Shown piece by piece: positions 1-4,476 of a stretch of DNA of 5,973 nt. This DNA comes from Nitrosopumilaceae archaeon (GTDB lineage: Archaea; Thermoproteota; Nitrososphaeria; Nitrososphaerales; Nitrosopumilaceae): NCBI GenBank assembly GCA_021296165.1, contig JAGWAW010000100.1, positions 1 to 5,973 on the forward strand, in the 5' to 3' direction. Each line of letters opens with the position of its first letter. The stretch's first letter is position 1. A model generated the notes under the pieces. It worked only from the letters and a program-made list of their open reading frames with translations. It made no database searches and had not been told where the DNA came from. Position numbers and translations under genes: made by a program.

Positions 1-76
1 GCGCGTCCATTCGTATCTGCATTGTATGCGTTATGCTGCGGTGCGTGGGCGGTTCTACAACCATGGAGTCCGGCAT
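1..76 (-). CDS. Possible 5' end of a leftward hypothetical protein (partial)
   Basis: Reading leftward from ATG at 76, the frame is open for 25 codons to the window edge and begins MPDSMVVEPPTHRSITHTMQ. Both isoleucine codons are ATA, the codon preferred by the confident genes here. An AT-rich box A-like element lies 96-106, centred about 25 bases upstream of the ATG, which would fit a leaderless transcript. A second in-frame ATG at 64 could be used instead. I do not recognise the protein, and the visible piece is too short to assign a family. Rightward frames across the same bases are also open, so the call rests mainly on promoter position and codon choice. Confidence 0.4.
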   Translation of the reverse strand, partial: MPDSMVVEPPTHRSITHTMQIRMDA

Positions 77-95
77 GGGGACCGTATTATACGTG

Positions 96-106
96 TAAAA
101 TTAAAA
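96..106 (-). promoter_or_regulatory. Box A-like promoter for the leftward ORF at 76
   Basis: The minus strand reads TTTTAATTTTA here, resembling an archaeal TATA box (box A). Its centre is about 25 bases upstream of the ATG at 76, the usual box A to transcription start distance. Transcription would therefore begin at or next to the start codon. Between box and ATG lies a short palindrome, CGTATTATACG (83-93), which could be an operator or chance. Confidence 0.35.
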
Positions 107-257
107 CATTCTGGTTGGCAGCGGGGGTTTTTGTCGATTGTGAATATTCTCCTATGTACAAAGGCGGGACATCTGTGGACTGTCTAATCTACGTGGCCTG
201 CCCCGGATTGTCCAAGTCACGTTAGGTCAGGAATTATGAAACGCCGTCTCCAGTTCC
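107..257. other. Intergenic stretch with no recognisable gene
   Basis: This part of the 239-base gap before rpl7ae holds no convincing coding frame. A rightward frame is open from the window edge to a stop at 223-225, but it is rich in Cys, Trp and Tyr and has no plausible start signal. The visible structure is weak: a 5-bp inverted pair ACGTG (191-195) / CACGT (218-222), and an imperfect 12-base direct repeat at 177-188 and 205-216 matching at about 9 positions. I could not match it to a tRNA, SRP RNA or C/D-box RNA by eye. It may hold regulatory DNA or a small RNA, but nothing shows that directly. Confidence 0.3.
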
Positions 258-271
258 GAACACTTTTAAAA
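258..271 (+). promoter_or_regulatory. Promoter (BRE plus box A) of the ribosomal-protein/ndk/infB operon
   Basis: A TTTTAAAA box A lies at 264-271, preceded by CGAAC (258-262), which resembles a purine-rich BRE. With the usual spacing, transcription should start near 293-295. That leaves a leader of about 22 bases, enough to contain the strong ribosome-binding site at 301-308. It is the only good promoter seen upstream of the five-gene operon. Confidence 0.6.
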
Positions 272-300
272 CCAAATCCGGTTCCGGCCGTTCATGCAAA

Positions 301-308
301 AGGAGGGG
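301..308 (+). promoter_or_regulatory. Strong Shine-Dalgarno site of rpl7ae
   Basis: AGGAGGGG matches the archaeal 16S anti-SD well. Its GGAGG core ends 9 bases before the ATG at 316. This is the clearest ribosome-binding site in the window, and it fixes the rpl7ae start. Confidence 0.75.
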
Positions 309-315
309 ACTTGAT

Positions 316-696
316 ATGGCAAAGTCGTTCTACGTCGCGTTCGAGACGCCAGAGGACCTGATCAACCCCATCTACGAGGCAGTCCGCGAGGGTGTCGCAT
401 CCGGCAAGGTCAAGAAGGGGACCAACGAGGTCACAAAGTCGGTGGAGCGCACCACCGCCAAACTGGTCGTCATAGCCGAGGATGTAGACCCGCCCGAGGT
501 CGTGGCGCACCTCCCCCTGATATGCGACGAGCACCACACTCCGTATGCGTTTGTGCCCAGCCAGCAGGATCTGGGAAAGGCCTTGGGCTTGGAGACCAAA
601 TCGGCAGCGGCGGCCATCTTGGATGCCGGTGACGCGAAGCACATAGTGGATCAGGTCATAGAGTCGCTGGCAGCCGTCAGGAGCGACTCTCAATGA
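316..696 (+). CDS. rpl7ae: Ribosomal protein L7Ae (eL8)
   Basis: This 126-residue protein has the full length of archaeal L7Ae. L7Ae binds kink-turn RNA in the large ribosomal subunit and, in archaea, also in C/D and H/ACA guide RNPs and RNase P. The RNA-contacting GTNE motif is at residues 35-38, followed by TKSVER (40-45). The conserved core LVVIAEDVDPPEVVAHLP spans about 50-67, and the segment after it ends with GLE (91-93). The usual PAAS stretch is replaced by TKSAAAA (94-100), a mild variation. The start is fixed by a strong Shine-Dalgarno site. It is the first gene of the operon, and its stop overlaps the next start in ATGA. No kink-turn is evident in its short predicted leader, so L7Ae autoregulation cannot be claimed here. 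Confidence 0.97.
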   Translation: MAKSFYVAFETPEDLINPIYEAVREGVASGKVKKGTNEVTKSVERTTAKLVVIAEDVDPPEVVAHLPLICDEHHTPYAFVPSQQDLGKALGLETKSAAAAILDAGDAKHIVDQVIESLAAVRSDSQ

Positions 697-905
697 GCGC
701 CGAGACCGATCAGGTAACCCCTGCCGAAGTCATACAGATAGTGGGGCGCACGGGCATAGCCGGCGAGGTCATACAGGTGAGGGTCCGAATACTGGACGGC
801 AAGGACAAGGGGCGCATACTTACCAGGAATGTAAAGGGCTCGGTCCGTGTTCAGGAGACGCTGATGCTGCGGGAGACCGAACGGGAAGCCAAGAAGATAA
901 AGTGA
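693..905 (+). CDS. rps28e: Ribosomal protein S28e (eS28)
   Basis: This 70-residue small-subunit protein of the archaeal/eukaryotic type is full length for the family. It is recognised by the core GEVIQVRVRILDGKDKGR and RNVKGSVR and by the almost invariant tail LMLRETEREAKKI. In known structures S28e sits on the 30S platform near the mRNA exit site. The start ATG overlaps the rpl7ae stop by 4 bases (ATGA at 693-696), pointing to translational coupling. The pairing of L7Ae, S28e and L24e is a standard archaeal gene order. The N-terminal ten residues or so are variable, as in other archaea. Confidence 0.97.
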   Translation: MSAETDQVTPAEVIQIVGRTGIAGEVIQVRVRILDGKDKGRILTRNVKGSVRVQETLMLRETEREAKKIK

Positions 906-912
906 TGAAACT

Positions 913-1116
913 ATGAGCCTTTTGGTAAAGACCTGCAGCTTCTGCGACCGCCCCGTGGCCAAGGGGTCCGGTACCATGTTGGCCAAGAACGACGGCAGCA
1001 TACTGTGGTTCTGTTCGGCAAAATGCAAGAAGAACGCCTTGGTGCTGAAGCGGGATCCCCGCAAGCTAAAGTGGACCAACAAGTACGTCAAGGGCGGCAT
1101 CCGGCGGAGGGGCTGA
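913..1116 (+). CDS. rpl24e: Ribosomal protein L24e (eL24)
   Basis: This 67-residue zinc-ribbon protein of the large subunit has the normal archaeal length; the longer eukaryotic tail is absent. Four cysteines form the zinc site: C8 and C11 (CSFC), and C34 and C38 (CSAKC). The following KCKKNALVLKRDPRKLKWT segment (37-55) is diagnostic. The gene begins 7 bases after the rps28e stop. GTGAT at 902-906 can pair with the anti-SD core and lies 6 bases before the ATG, so the rps28e stop codon itself is part of the ribosome-binding site. The basic C-terminus (GGIRRRG) is encoded by the DNA that also carries the Shine-Dalgarno-like site of ndk. Confidence 0.97.
   Translation: MSLLVKTCSFCDRPVAKGSGTMLAKNDGSILWFCSAKCKKNALVLKRDPRKLKWTNKYVKGGIRRRG
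1106..1112 (+). promoter_or_regulatory. Shine-Dalgarno-like site inside rpl24e that points to the ndk start
   Basis: GGAGGGG lies in the last codons of rpl24e. It ends 6 bases before CTG 1119, and its GGAGG core ends 8 bases before it. That is a normal spacing for initiation at 1119, but too close for the alternative CTG at 1113 and downstream of GTG 1071. It is therefore the main local evidence for an unusual CTG start of ndk. Confidence 0.5.
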
Positions 1117-1118
1117 CA

Positions 1119-1520
1119 CTGCCCGAGGAGACCCTCTTTATAGTAAAGCCCGACGCCGTGGCCAGGAGCCTGACCGGCCGCATCATAGCCCGGTTCGAGG
1201 CAAAGGGGTTTGAGATAACCCGGTTGGCGATGCTCCGCCTCACCAAAAGCCAGGCCGAGTCTTTCTATGCCGTACACAGGGACAAGCCGTTCTTCGACGA
1301 GCTGGTCTCGTTCATAACCTCCGGGCCGGTGGTGGCGTGTACCATCCGGGGAAACAATGCCGTCGCCACCACCAGAATAATGGTGGGGGCGACAAAGTCG
1401 TACGAGGCGGCGCCCGGCTCCATTCGCGGGGACCTGGGCCTGGGCCTCAGTGACAACGTTATACACGCCTCGGACTCGGCAGCGAGTTTCGAACACGAAT
1501 CGGGTGTGGTGTTTCCGTGA
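1119..1520 (+). CDS. ndk: Nucleoside diphosphate kinase (CTG start proposed)
   Basis: Ndk transfers the terminal phosphate of ATP to other (d)NDPs through a phospho-histidine. With CTG 1119 as residue 1 the protein has 133 residues, near the lower end for archaeal Ndk. It starts directly with the family N-terminus (P-E-E-T-L-F-I-V-K-P-D). Visible family features are K10 in VKPDAV, the KPFF segment (56-59), FITSGPVV (65-72), R86, R103 in IRGD, and the active-site NVIHASDS (113-120) with catalytic H116. The usual HGSDS reads HASDS. The frame has no ATG, GTG or TTG between GTG 1071 and residue K10. GTG 1071 would add 16 residues overlapping rpl24e that do not resemble Ndk. CTG 1119 with the GGAGGGG at 1106-1112 fits best, and CTG 1113 (overlapping the rpl24e stop as CTGA) is second. 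Product call is firm; start is uncertain. Confidence 0.88.
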   Translation: MPEETLFIVKPDAVARSLTGRIIARFEAKGFEITRLAMLRLTKSQAESFYAVHRDKPFFDELVSFITSGPVVACTIRGNNAVATTRIMVGATKSYEAAPGSIRGDLGLGLSDNVIHASDSAASFEHESGVVFP

Positions 1521-1521
1521 C

Positions 1522-3300
1522 TTGGCCATCCGTCAGCCCATAGTGGTGGTACTGGGGCACGTGGATTCGGGCAAGACCTCGCTGCTGGACAAGATCCGGG
1601 GCACCGGAGTGCAGGGCCGGGAGGCCGGCGGCATCACGCAGCACATAGGGGCCAGCTTCCTGCCCGCCGAGACGATACGTAAGGCCTGTGGGCGCCTGTA
1701 CGACCGGCTCAAGTCCGACACCCGCATACCCGGCATACTGGTCATAGACACGCCCGGCCATGAGGTCTTCAAGAACCTCCGGAGCCGGGGGGGCTCGGCC
1801 GCCGACATAGCCATACTGGTGGTGGACTCGGCCCGCGGGCTCCAGCCCCAGACCACCGAGAGCCTGGACATACTCAAGGCCAGGAAGGTACCCTTCGTGG
1901 TAGCCCTCAACAAGTGCGACCAGATCTCCGGCTGGCGCGACACCCCCACCCCGTTCATATCCGAGGCCGTAAAGGCGCAGGACGATACGGTGCGCACCGA
2001 GCTGGACAACCGCATATACGGCGTGGTGGGGAGCCTCTCCGTACTGGGGTACCGCTCGGAGGCGTTCTACCGCGTCAAGGACTTCAAGTCCGAGGTCTCC
2101 ATAATACCCATGTCGGCCCGCACCGGGGTGGGGATACCCGAGCTGCTCACGGTACTGGTGGCCCTCACCCAGCAGTACATGAGGGCCAGGCTGGAGCAGG
2201 AGGAGAAGGACCCCCGGGGGATAGTGCTGGAGGCCAACCACGAGACCGGGCTGGGGGACACGGTCAACATCATACTGATAGACGGCCGTATCAGCAAGGG
2301 CGACAGGGTAGTGATGGCCAAACGGGACGGCGTCATAGTGACCAGGCCCAAGGCCATCCTGCTCCCCAAGCCGCTGGACGAGATGCGAGACCCCCGGGAC
2401 AAGTTCGCCGCCGTGGATGTGGTGGAGGCGGCCGCCGGCCTCAAACTGGCCTCGCCGGACCTGGACGGCGTGCTTCCGGGCACCACCATATACGTGGCCC
2501 GCACCAAAGAGGAGGCGGAGCGGTACGCCGCCGCCGTACGCGCCGAGCTGGAGGAGATGTTCATAGACACCCAGACCCGGGGGGTCACCCTCAAGTGCGA
2601 CACCATAGGATCCCTGGAGGCGGTGGTGCAGATGCTCCGAGAGAGGGGCGTACTCATAGCCAAGGCGGACATCGGCCCGGTGAACCGCCGCGACGTGGTG
2701 GAGGCGCGCGCCGTAAAGGAGGGCGACCGGCGGCTGGGCGTGGTGCTGGCCTTCAACGTGAGGATGCTGCCCGACGCCGTCGAGGAGGCGGAGAACGGCC
2801 GGATCCGGATATTCCGGGAGAGGGTGATATACAAGCTGATAGACGACTACACAGAGTGGGTCCGGCAGGACATGCTGCATGAGGAGGACTCCGTATTCGC
2901 AGAGATCACGCCCTTGGCCAAGTTCACGTTCCTGAAGGGGTACGTATTCCGGAACAGCGACCCGGCCGTCTTCGGCGTGCGGGTGGACGCCGGGACCCTG
3001 CGCGCCAAGACCACGTTCATGAACCAGAAGGGGCGCCGGGTGGGTGTGGTGCATCAGATCCAGCACGAGGGTGAGACCATCGCCGAGGCGGTAGCCGGCC
3101 AGGAGGTGGCCTGCTCGGTCCGGGGCGTCACCATAGGGCGCCACATATTCGAGGAGGATGTATACTATACCCTGCCGTCGTCCCGGGAGGCGAAGAACCT
3201 GCAGGGGAGGTTTCTGGACAGGCTGACGGCCGAGCAGCGCGATGCACTGGATCATATAATTTTGGTCCAGCGGGAGAGGGACACCGCATACGCGTACTGA
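1522..3300 (+). CDS. infB: Translation initiation factor aIF5B (IF-2 homologue)
   Basis: This GTPase promotes subunit joining at the end of initiation. From TTG 1522 it has 592 residues, the usual archaeal length, and starts (M)AIRQPIVVVLGHVD as archaeal homologues do. The G domain shows G1 GHVDSGKT (12-19), the switch-I AGGITQHIGA (35-44), G3 DTPGH (76-80), G4 NKCD (130-133) and G5 SAR (198-200). The rest is the beta-barrel domain II (about 220-335), domain III with RGVTLKCDTIGSLEA (about 353-367), and a C-terminal domain IV. G1 has Ser16 where many homologues have His. There is no intein, although some archaeal aIF5B genes carry one. The TTG begins 1 base after the ndk stop. GTG 1504 or ATG 1450 would add residues with no family likeness, overlapping ndk. 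GGTG at 1508-1511 may assist ribosome binding. It is the last firm gene of the operon. Confidence 0.96.
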   Translation: MAIRQPIVVVLGHVDSGKTSLLDKIRGTGVQGREAGGITQHIGASFLPAETIRKACGRLYDRLKSDTRIPGILVIDTPGHEVFKNLRSRGGSAADIAILVVDSARGLQPQTTESLDILKARKVPFVVALNKCDQISGWRDTPTPFISEAVKAQDDTVRTELDNRIYGVVGSLSVLGYRSEAFYRVKDFKSEVSIIPMSARTGVGIPELLTVLVALTQQYMRARLEQEEKDPRGIVLEANHETGLGDTVNIILIDGRISKGDRVVMAKRDGVIVTRPKAILLPKPLDEMRDPRDKFAAVDVVEAAAGLKLASPDLDGVLPGTTIYVARTKEEAERYAAAVRAELEEMFIDTQTRGVTLKCDTIGSLEAVVQMLRERGVLIAKADIGPVNRRDVVEARAVKEGDRRLGVVLAFNVRMLPDAVEEAENGRIRIFRERVIYKLIDDYTEWVRQDMLHEEDSVFAEITPLAKFTFLKGYVFRNSDPAVFGVRVDAGTLRAKTTFMNQKGRRVGVVHQIQHEGETIAEAVAGQEVACSVRGVTIGRHIFEEDVYYTLPSSREAKNLQGRFLDRLTAEQRDALDHIILVQRERDTAYAY

Positions 3301-3302
3301 TC

Positions 3303-3323
3303 GTATGATATTAGAGATCATAC
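3303..3323 (+). repeat. 7-bp perfect inverted repeat just after infB
   Basis: GTATGAT (3303-3309) and ATCATAC (3317-3323) are exact complements around a 7-base loop, starting 2 bases after the infB stop. The stem is AT-rich and no T-run follows, so it is not a typical terminator. It could stabilise the mRNA 3' end, mark a processing site, or be a protein site. Part of the right arm (GATCATACAATT, 3316-3327) repeats GATCATATAATT inside the end of infB (3250-3261), with 11 of 12 bases the same. Confidence 0.4.
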
Positions 3324-3346
3324 AATTCCAAAAGGGTGGACCCACG

Positions 3347-3466
3347 ATGCCCAAAAGACGCGCCGACCGCATATGTGGGCGCTCCCGGCAGGCGCCGGCC
3401 GCACATGACGGGCTCCGCACGCCGCAGGGCCGGTACCGGGACACACGCGTCCACACGGAAATGTAA
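3347..3466 (+). CDS. Possible small basic protein, 39 residues
   Basis: An ATG at 3347 opens a 39-codon frame ending in TAA at 3464-3466. It begins MPKRRADRICGRSRQAP and is rich in arginine, with one cysteine and no membrane segment. A GGGTGG sequence (3334-3339) lies 7 bases before the ATG and could serve as a ribosome-binding site. About 79% of its codons end in G or C, and its single Ile codon is ATA, similar to the confident genes. It would extend the rightward operon 46 bases beyond infB. I recognise no family. Against it: in a GC-rich genome a frame this short arises readily by chance, and the region lies between convergent genes, where a transcript tail would also be expected. Confidence 0.35.
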   Translation: MPKRRADRICGRSRQAPAAHDGLRTPQGRYRDTRVHTEM

Positions 3467-3497
3467 TGGGTTTTGATCGATACATGCCTGCAGCCGA

Positions 3498-3503
3498 TTT
3501 TTT
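3498..3503 (+). terminator. T-run, possible terminator of the rightward operon
   Basis: Six consecutive T on the plus strand follow the last possible rightward gene and precede the 3' end of the convergent thioredoxin gene. Archaeal intrinsic termination relies on T-rich runs and does not require a strong hairpin. A GC-containing stretch (CAGCCGA) precedes it. No comparable T-run is visible on the minus strand for the thioredoxin gene, so that terminator is not identified. Confidence 0.35.
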
Positions 3504-3530
3504 GGCCGCTCGTGGCGTTCTGGCGCACGA

Positions 3531-3911
3531 TTACTGCGGAGAGTGCTTTTTGCAGACCATGTGTATTCCCGGCGCCCCCACCATCCCGGTCAGCCGGTCG
3601 ACGGGCTGGCCGTCGCGGAACATGATGAGGGTGGGAATGGACTGCACGCCGTACCGGGCCGGGATTATGCCGTTCTGGTCCACGTTCATCCGGGCGAACT
3701 GTACCGCTGGATACTTTTTGGAGAGACTCTCAAAGATCGGGTGCATCTGGCGGCACGGGCCGCACCACTCCGCCCAAAAATCGACCAGTGTCAGGCCTCT
3801 TGACACCCGGGCATCGAACGTCTGGTCGTCCATATCACATATCTCCGGCCGTCTCCTCATCATGTTTTGCATCTTCTCCCGCATGATCCGCTCTATCTCC
3901 GGGTCCGACAT
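3531..3911 (-). CDS. Thioredoxin-like protein
   Basis: This is a 126-residue single-domain thioredoxin fold, probably a cytoplasmic disulfide reductase, with no signal peptide. The redox motif WCGPC is at 49-53 (C50, C53), preceded by LVDFWAE (42-48). FARMNVDQN (72-80) and the cis-proline segment SIPTLIMF (91-98, P93) complete the fold, and DGQPVDRLTG (100-109) matches the usual ending. Compared with compact thioredoxins it has an N-terminal extension of about 25 residues that is charged, methionine-rich and probably helical (EIERIMREKMQNMMRRR, 5-21). Two further cysteines, C25 and C120, lie outside the active site. The start is the only ATG in frame before the archease stop. There is no Shine-Dalgarno site, but a box A lies about 27 bases upstream, so a leaderless mRNA is likely. 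The electron donor and substrates cannot be told from the window. Confidence 0.93.
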   Translation of the reverse strand: MSDPEIERIMREKMQNMMRRRPEICDMDDQTFDARVSRGLTLVDFWAEWCGPCRQMHPIFESLSKKYPAVQFARMNVDQNGIIPARYGVQSIPTLIMFRDGQPVDRLTGMVGAPGIHMVCKKHSPQ

Positions 3912-3912
3912 G

Positions 3913-3925
3913 GGCGCAGTGCGCC
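3913..3925. promoter_or_regulatory. Operator-like palindrome before the thioredoxin gene
   Basis: GGCGCA (3913-3918) and TGCGCC (3920-3925) form a perfect 6+1+6 inverted repeat. It sits between the box A (3935-3942) and the ATG at 3911, covering the expected transcription start. In archaea, sites between TATA box and start are common repressor positions. A transcriptional regulator, possibly redox-responsive, could bind here; that is inference from position alone. Confidence 0.4.
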
Positions 3926-3934
3926 GCGTGCCAT

Positions 3935-3942
3935 CATAAAAA
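3935..3942 (-). promoter_or_regulatory. Box A of the thioredoxin gene
   Basis: The minus strand reads TTTTTATG, centred about 27 bases upstream of the ATG at 3911. It lies just after the archease stop (3945-3947). The spacing predicts transcription beginning at or next to the start codon. The gene may thus be transcribed on its own as well as by read-through from archease. Confidence 0.45.
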
Positions 3943-3944
3943 CC

Positions 3945-4364
3945 TCACAGGTCCATCAAAAACCGCATAGCCGTGCAGCCGTTTTGGGATATACTCATCT
4001 CGTGGTACGTGGGGGCCTTTATCTCCACCTTGAAGCGGTGCCGCCGCACATCCAGCAACTCCCCCTCAAGTTGGGCGCGCACCGTGTGCCGCCCGGCCTC
4101 ATGCAGGTATGCGGCCTTGACTACGCGCACGGCAAACCCCTCGGTGACGGTCTGGTATATGATCTCCTCCAGCCAGCCGTACAGCATGTCGTGTATGGTG
4201 TCCGACTCCACCGAGACGCGGCGGATCTCGGCCGAGCTGACGCGTTCCCTGTCCAGCATTATGTCTATGGCGGCGTACGCGGCATCCTCCAAGGCACTAT
4301 GCATGCCGTCGGCGCGGACCTCCACCAGGGCATCGGTCGCGTGATCCAGAAGGGTGTACGCCAC
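3945..4364 (-). CDS. Archease (activator of the RtcB RNA ligase)
   Basis: Archease helps the RNA ligase RtcB become guanylylated and turn over, chiefly in tRNA splicing and RNA repair. From GTG 4364 the product has 139 residues, the typical family length. The family start is seen as YTLLDHATD (3-11), where D11 matches the conserved metal-binding Asp of H(T/A)(A/T)D. Further matches are ALEDAAYAAIDIM (24-36), LYGWLEEIIYQ in the middle, KAPTYHEM (116-123), and the C-terminal MDL with Asp138, matching the conserved penultimate Asp. The frame stays open upstream for hundreds of codons, but those have no likeness to archease and are antisense to the neighbouring gene. GTG 4364 is the only usual start codon close to the domain. 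A box A lies 26 bases upstream and no Shine-Dalgarno is seen, suggesting a leaderless GTG-start mRNA. The thioredoxin gene follows 33 bases downstream. No rtcB is in the window. Confidence 0.9.
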   Translation of the reverse strand: MAYTLLDHATDALVEVRADGMHSALEDAAYAAIDIMLDRERVSSAEIRRVSVESDTIHDMLYGWLEEIIYQTVTEGFAVRVVKAAYLHEAGRHTVRAQLEGELLDVRRHRFKVEIKAPTYHEMSISQNGCTAMRFLMDL

Positions 4365-4385
4365 AGCAATGGCACGCGTGTGGGG

Positions 4386-4394
4386 CGTTAAAGG
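4386..4394 (-). promoter_or_regulatory. Box A of the archease gene
   Basis: The minus strand reads CCTTTAACG, with TTTAA at 4388-4392. Its centre is 26 bases upstream of the GTG at 4364, exactly the spacing expected for a leaderless transcript. The AT content stands out against the GC-rich surroundings. Confidence 0.45.
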
Positions 4395-4401
4395 TTGTTC
4401 G

Positions 4402-4410
4402 GGACCGGGG
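4402..4410 (+). repeat. 9-bp direct repeat GGACCGGGG, copy 1
   Basis: This copy lies just upstream of the archease box A. An identical copy sits at 4468-4476 beside the box A of the divergent gene. It also forms the left arm of a small inverted repeat, GGACC (4402-4406) / GGTCC (4410-4414). Together these look like candidate binding sites for a regulator shared by the divergent genes. Confidence 0.4.
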
Positions 4411-4419
4411 GTCCGGCAA

Positions 4420-4445
4420 GGCGCCCCCGCTGTCCTCGGGGCGCC
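4420..4445. repeat. GC-rich 8-bp hairpin in the divergent promoter region
   Basis: GGCGCCCC (4420-4427) pairs exactly with GGGGCGCC (4438-4445) across a 10-base loop. Five bases downstream on the plus strand comes TTTTTAGTTTT, so the element resembles an intrinsic terminator for rightward transcription. No rightward gene lies directly upstream; it could block antisense transcription across archease or insulate the next promoter. It could equally be a regulator-binding palindrome. Confidence 0.5.
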
Positions 4446-4457
4446 CCGCGTTTTTAG

Positions 4458-4466
4458 TTTTAAATA
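4458..4466 (+). promoter_or_regulatory. Box A of the secreted-protein gene
   Basis: TTTTAAATA is a good archaeal TATA box. Its centre is about 26 bases upstream of the ATG at 4488, so transcription should start at or very near the start codon. GGGGAG (4473-4478) could act as a Shine-Dalgarno site only if transcription starts further upstream. Confidence 0.6.
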
Positions 4467-4467
4467 A

Positions 4468-4476
4468 GGACCGGGG
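4468..4476 (+). repeat. 9-bp direct repeat GGACCGGGG, copy 2
   Basis: This is identical to the copy at 4402-4410, 66 bases away. It lies between the box A and the predicted start of the secreted-protein gene, a position where bound protein would be expected to block transcription. Confidence 0.4.

Noticed and set aside
22..225. Rightward 67-codon frame near the left edge
   Set aside because: TTG start without a ribosome-binding site, odd composition rich in Cys, Trp and Tyr, no recognisable motif. It could only be real as the tail of a gene from outside the window.
272..315. Kink-turn in the rpl7ae leader for L7Ae autoregulation
   Set aside because: Known in other archaea, but the predicted leader is only about 22 bases and shows no tandem G-A pairs flanked by stems.
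1005..1118. Start of ndk at ATG 1005, ATG 1023 or GTG 1071
   Set aside because: The added residues are encoded inside the conserved zinc-ribbon region or tail of rpl24e and do not resemble Ndk. GTG 1071 remains a weak alternative.
1914..2882. A 322-codon rightward open frame inside infB
   Set aside because: It overlaps infB in another frame and encodes an Arg/Gly/Pro/His-rich sequence typical of shadow frames in GC-rich DNA.
1459..3528. A 689-codon leftward open frame opposite infB
   Set aside because: It is antisense to the full length of aIF5B. The frame is open because the sense gene avoids the codon patterns that would give stops on the other strand. Its predicted protein is of low complexity (His, Tyr, Gly, Leu) with no family likeness.
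3894..3938. 14-codon upstream frame from ATG 3938 overlapping the thioredoxin start on the minus strand
   Set aside because: Its ATG lies inside the proposed box A and it would not be part of a leaderless thioredoxin mRNA; no independent support.
3466..3939. Rightward 157-codon frame starting at the small-ORF stop (TAATG)
   Set aside because: Most of it lies antisense to the thioredoxin gene, which has clear family motifs.
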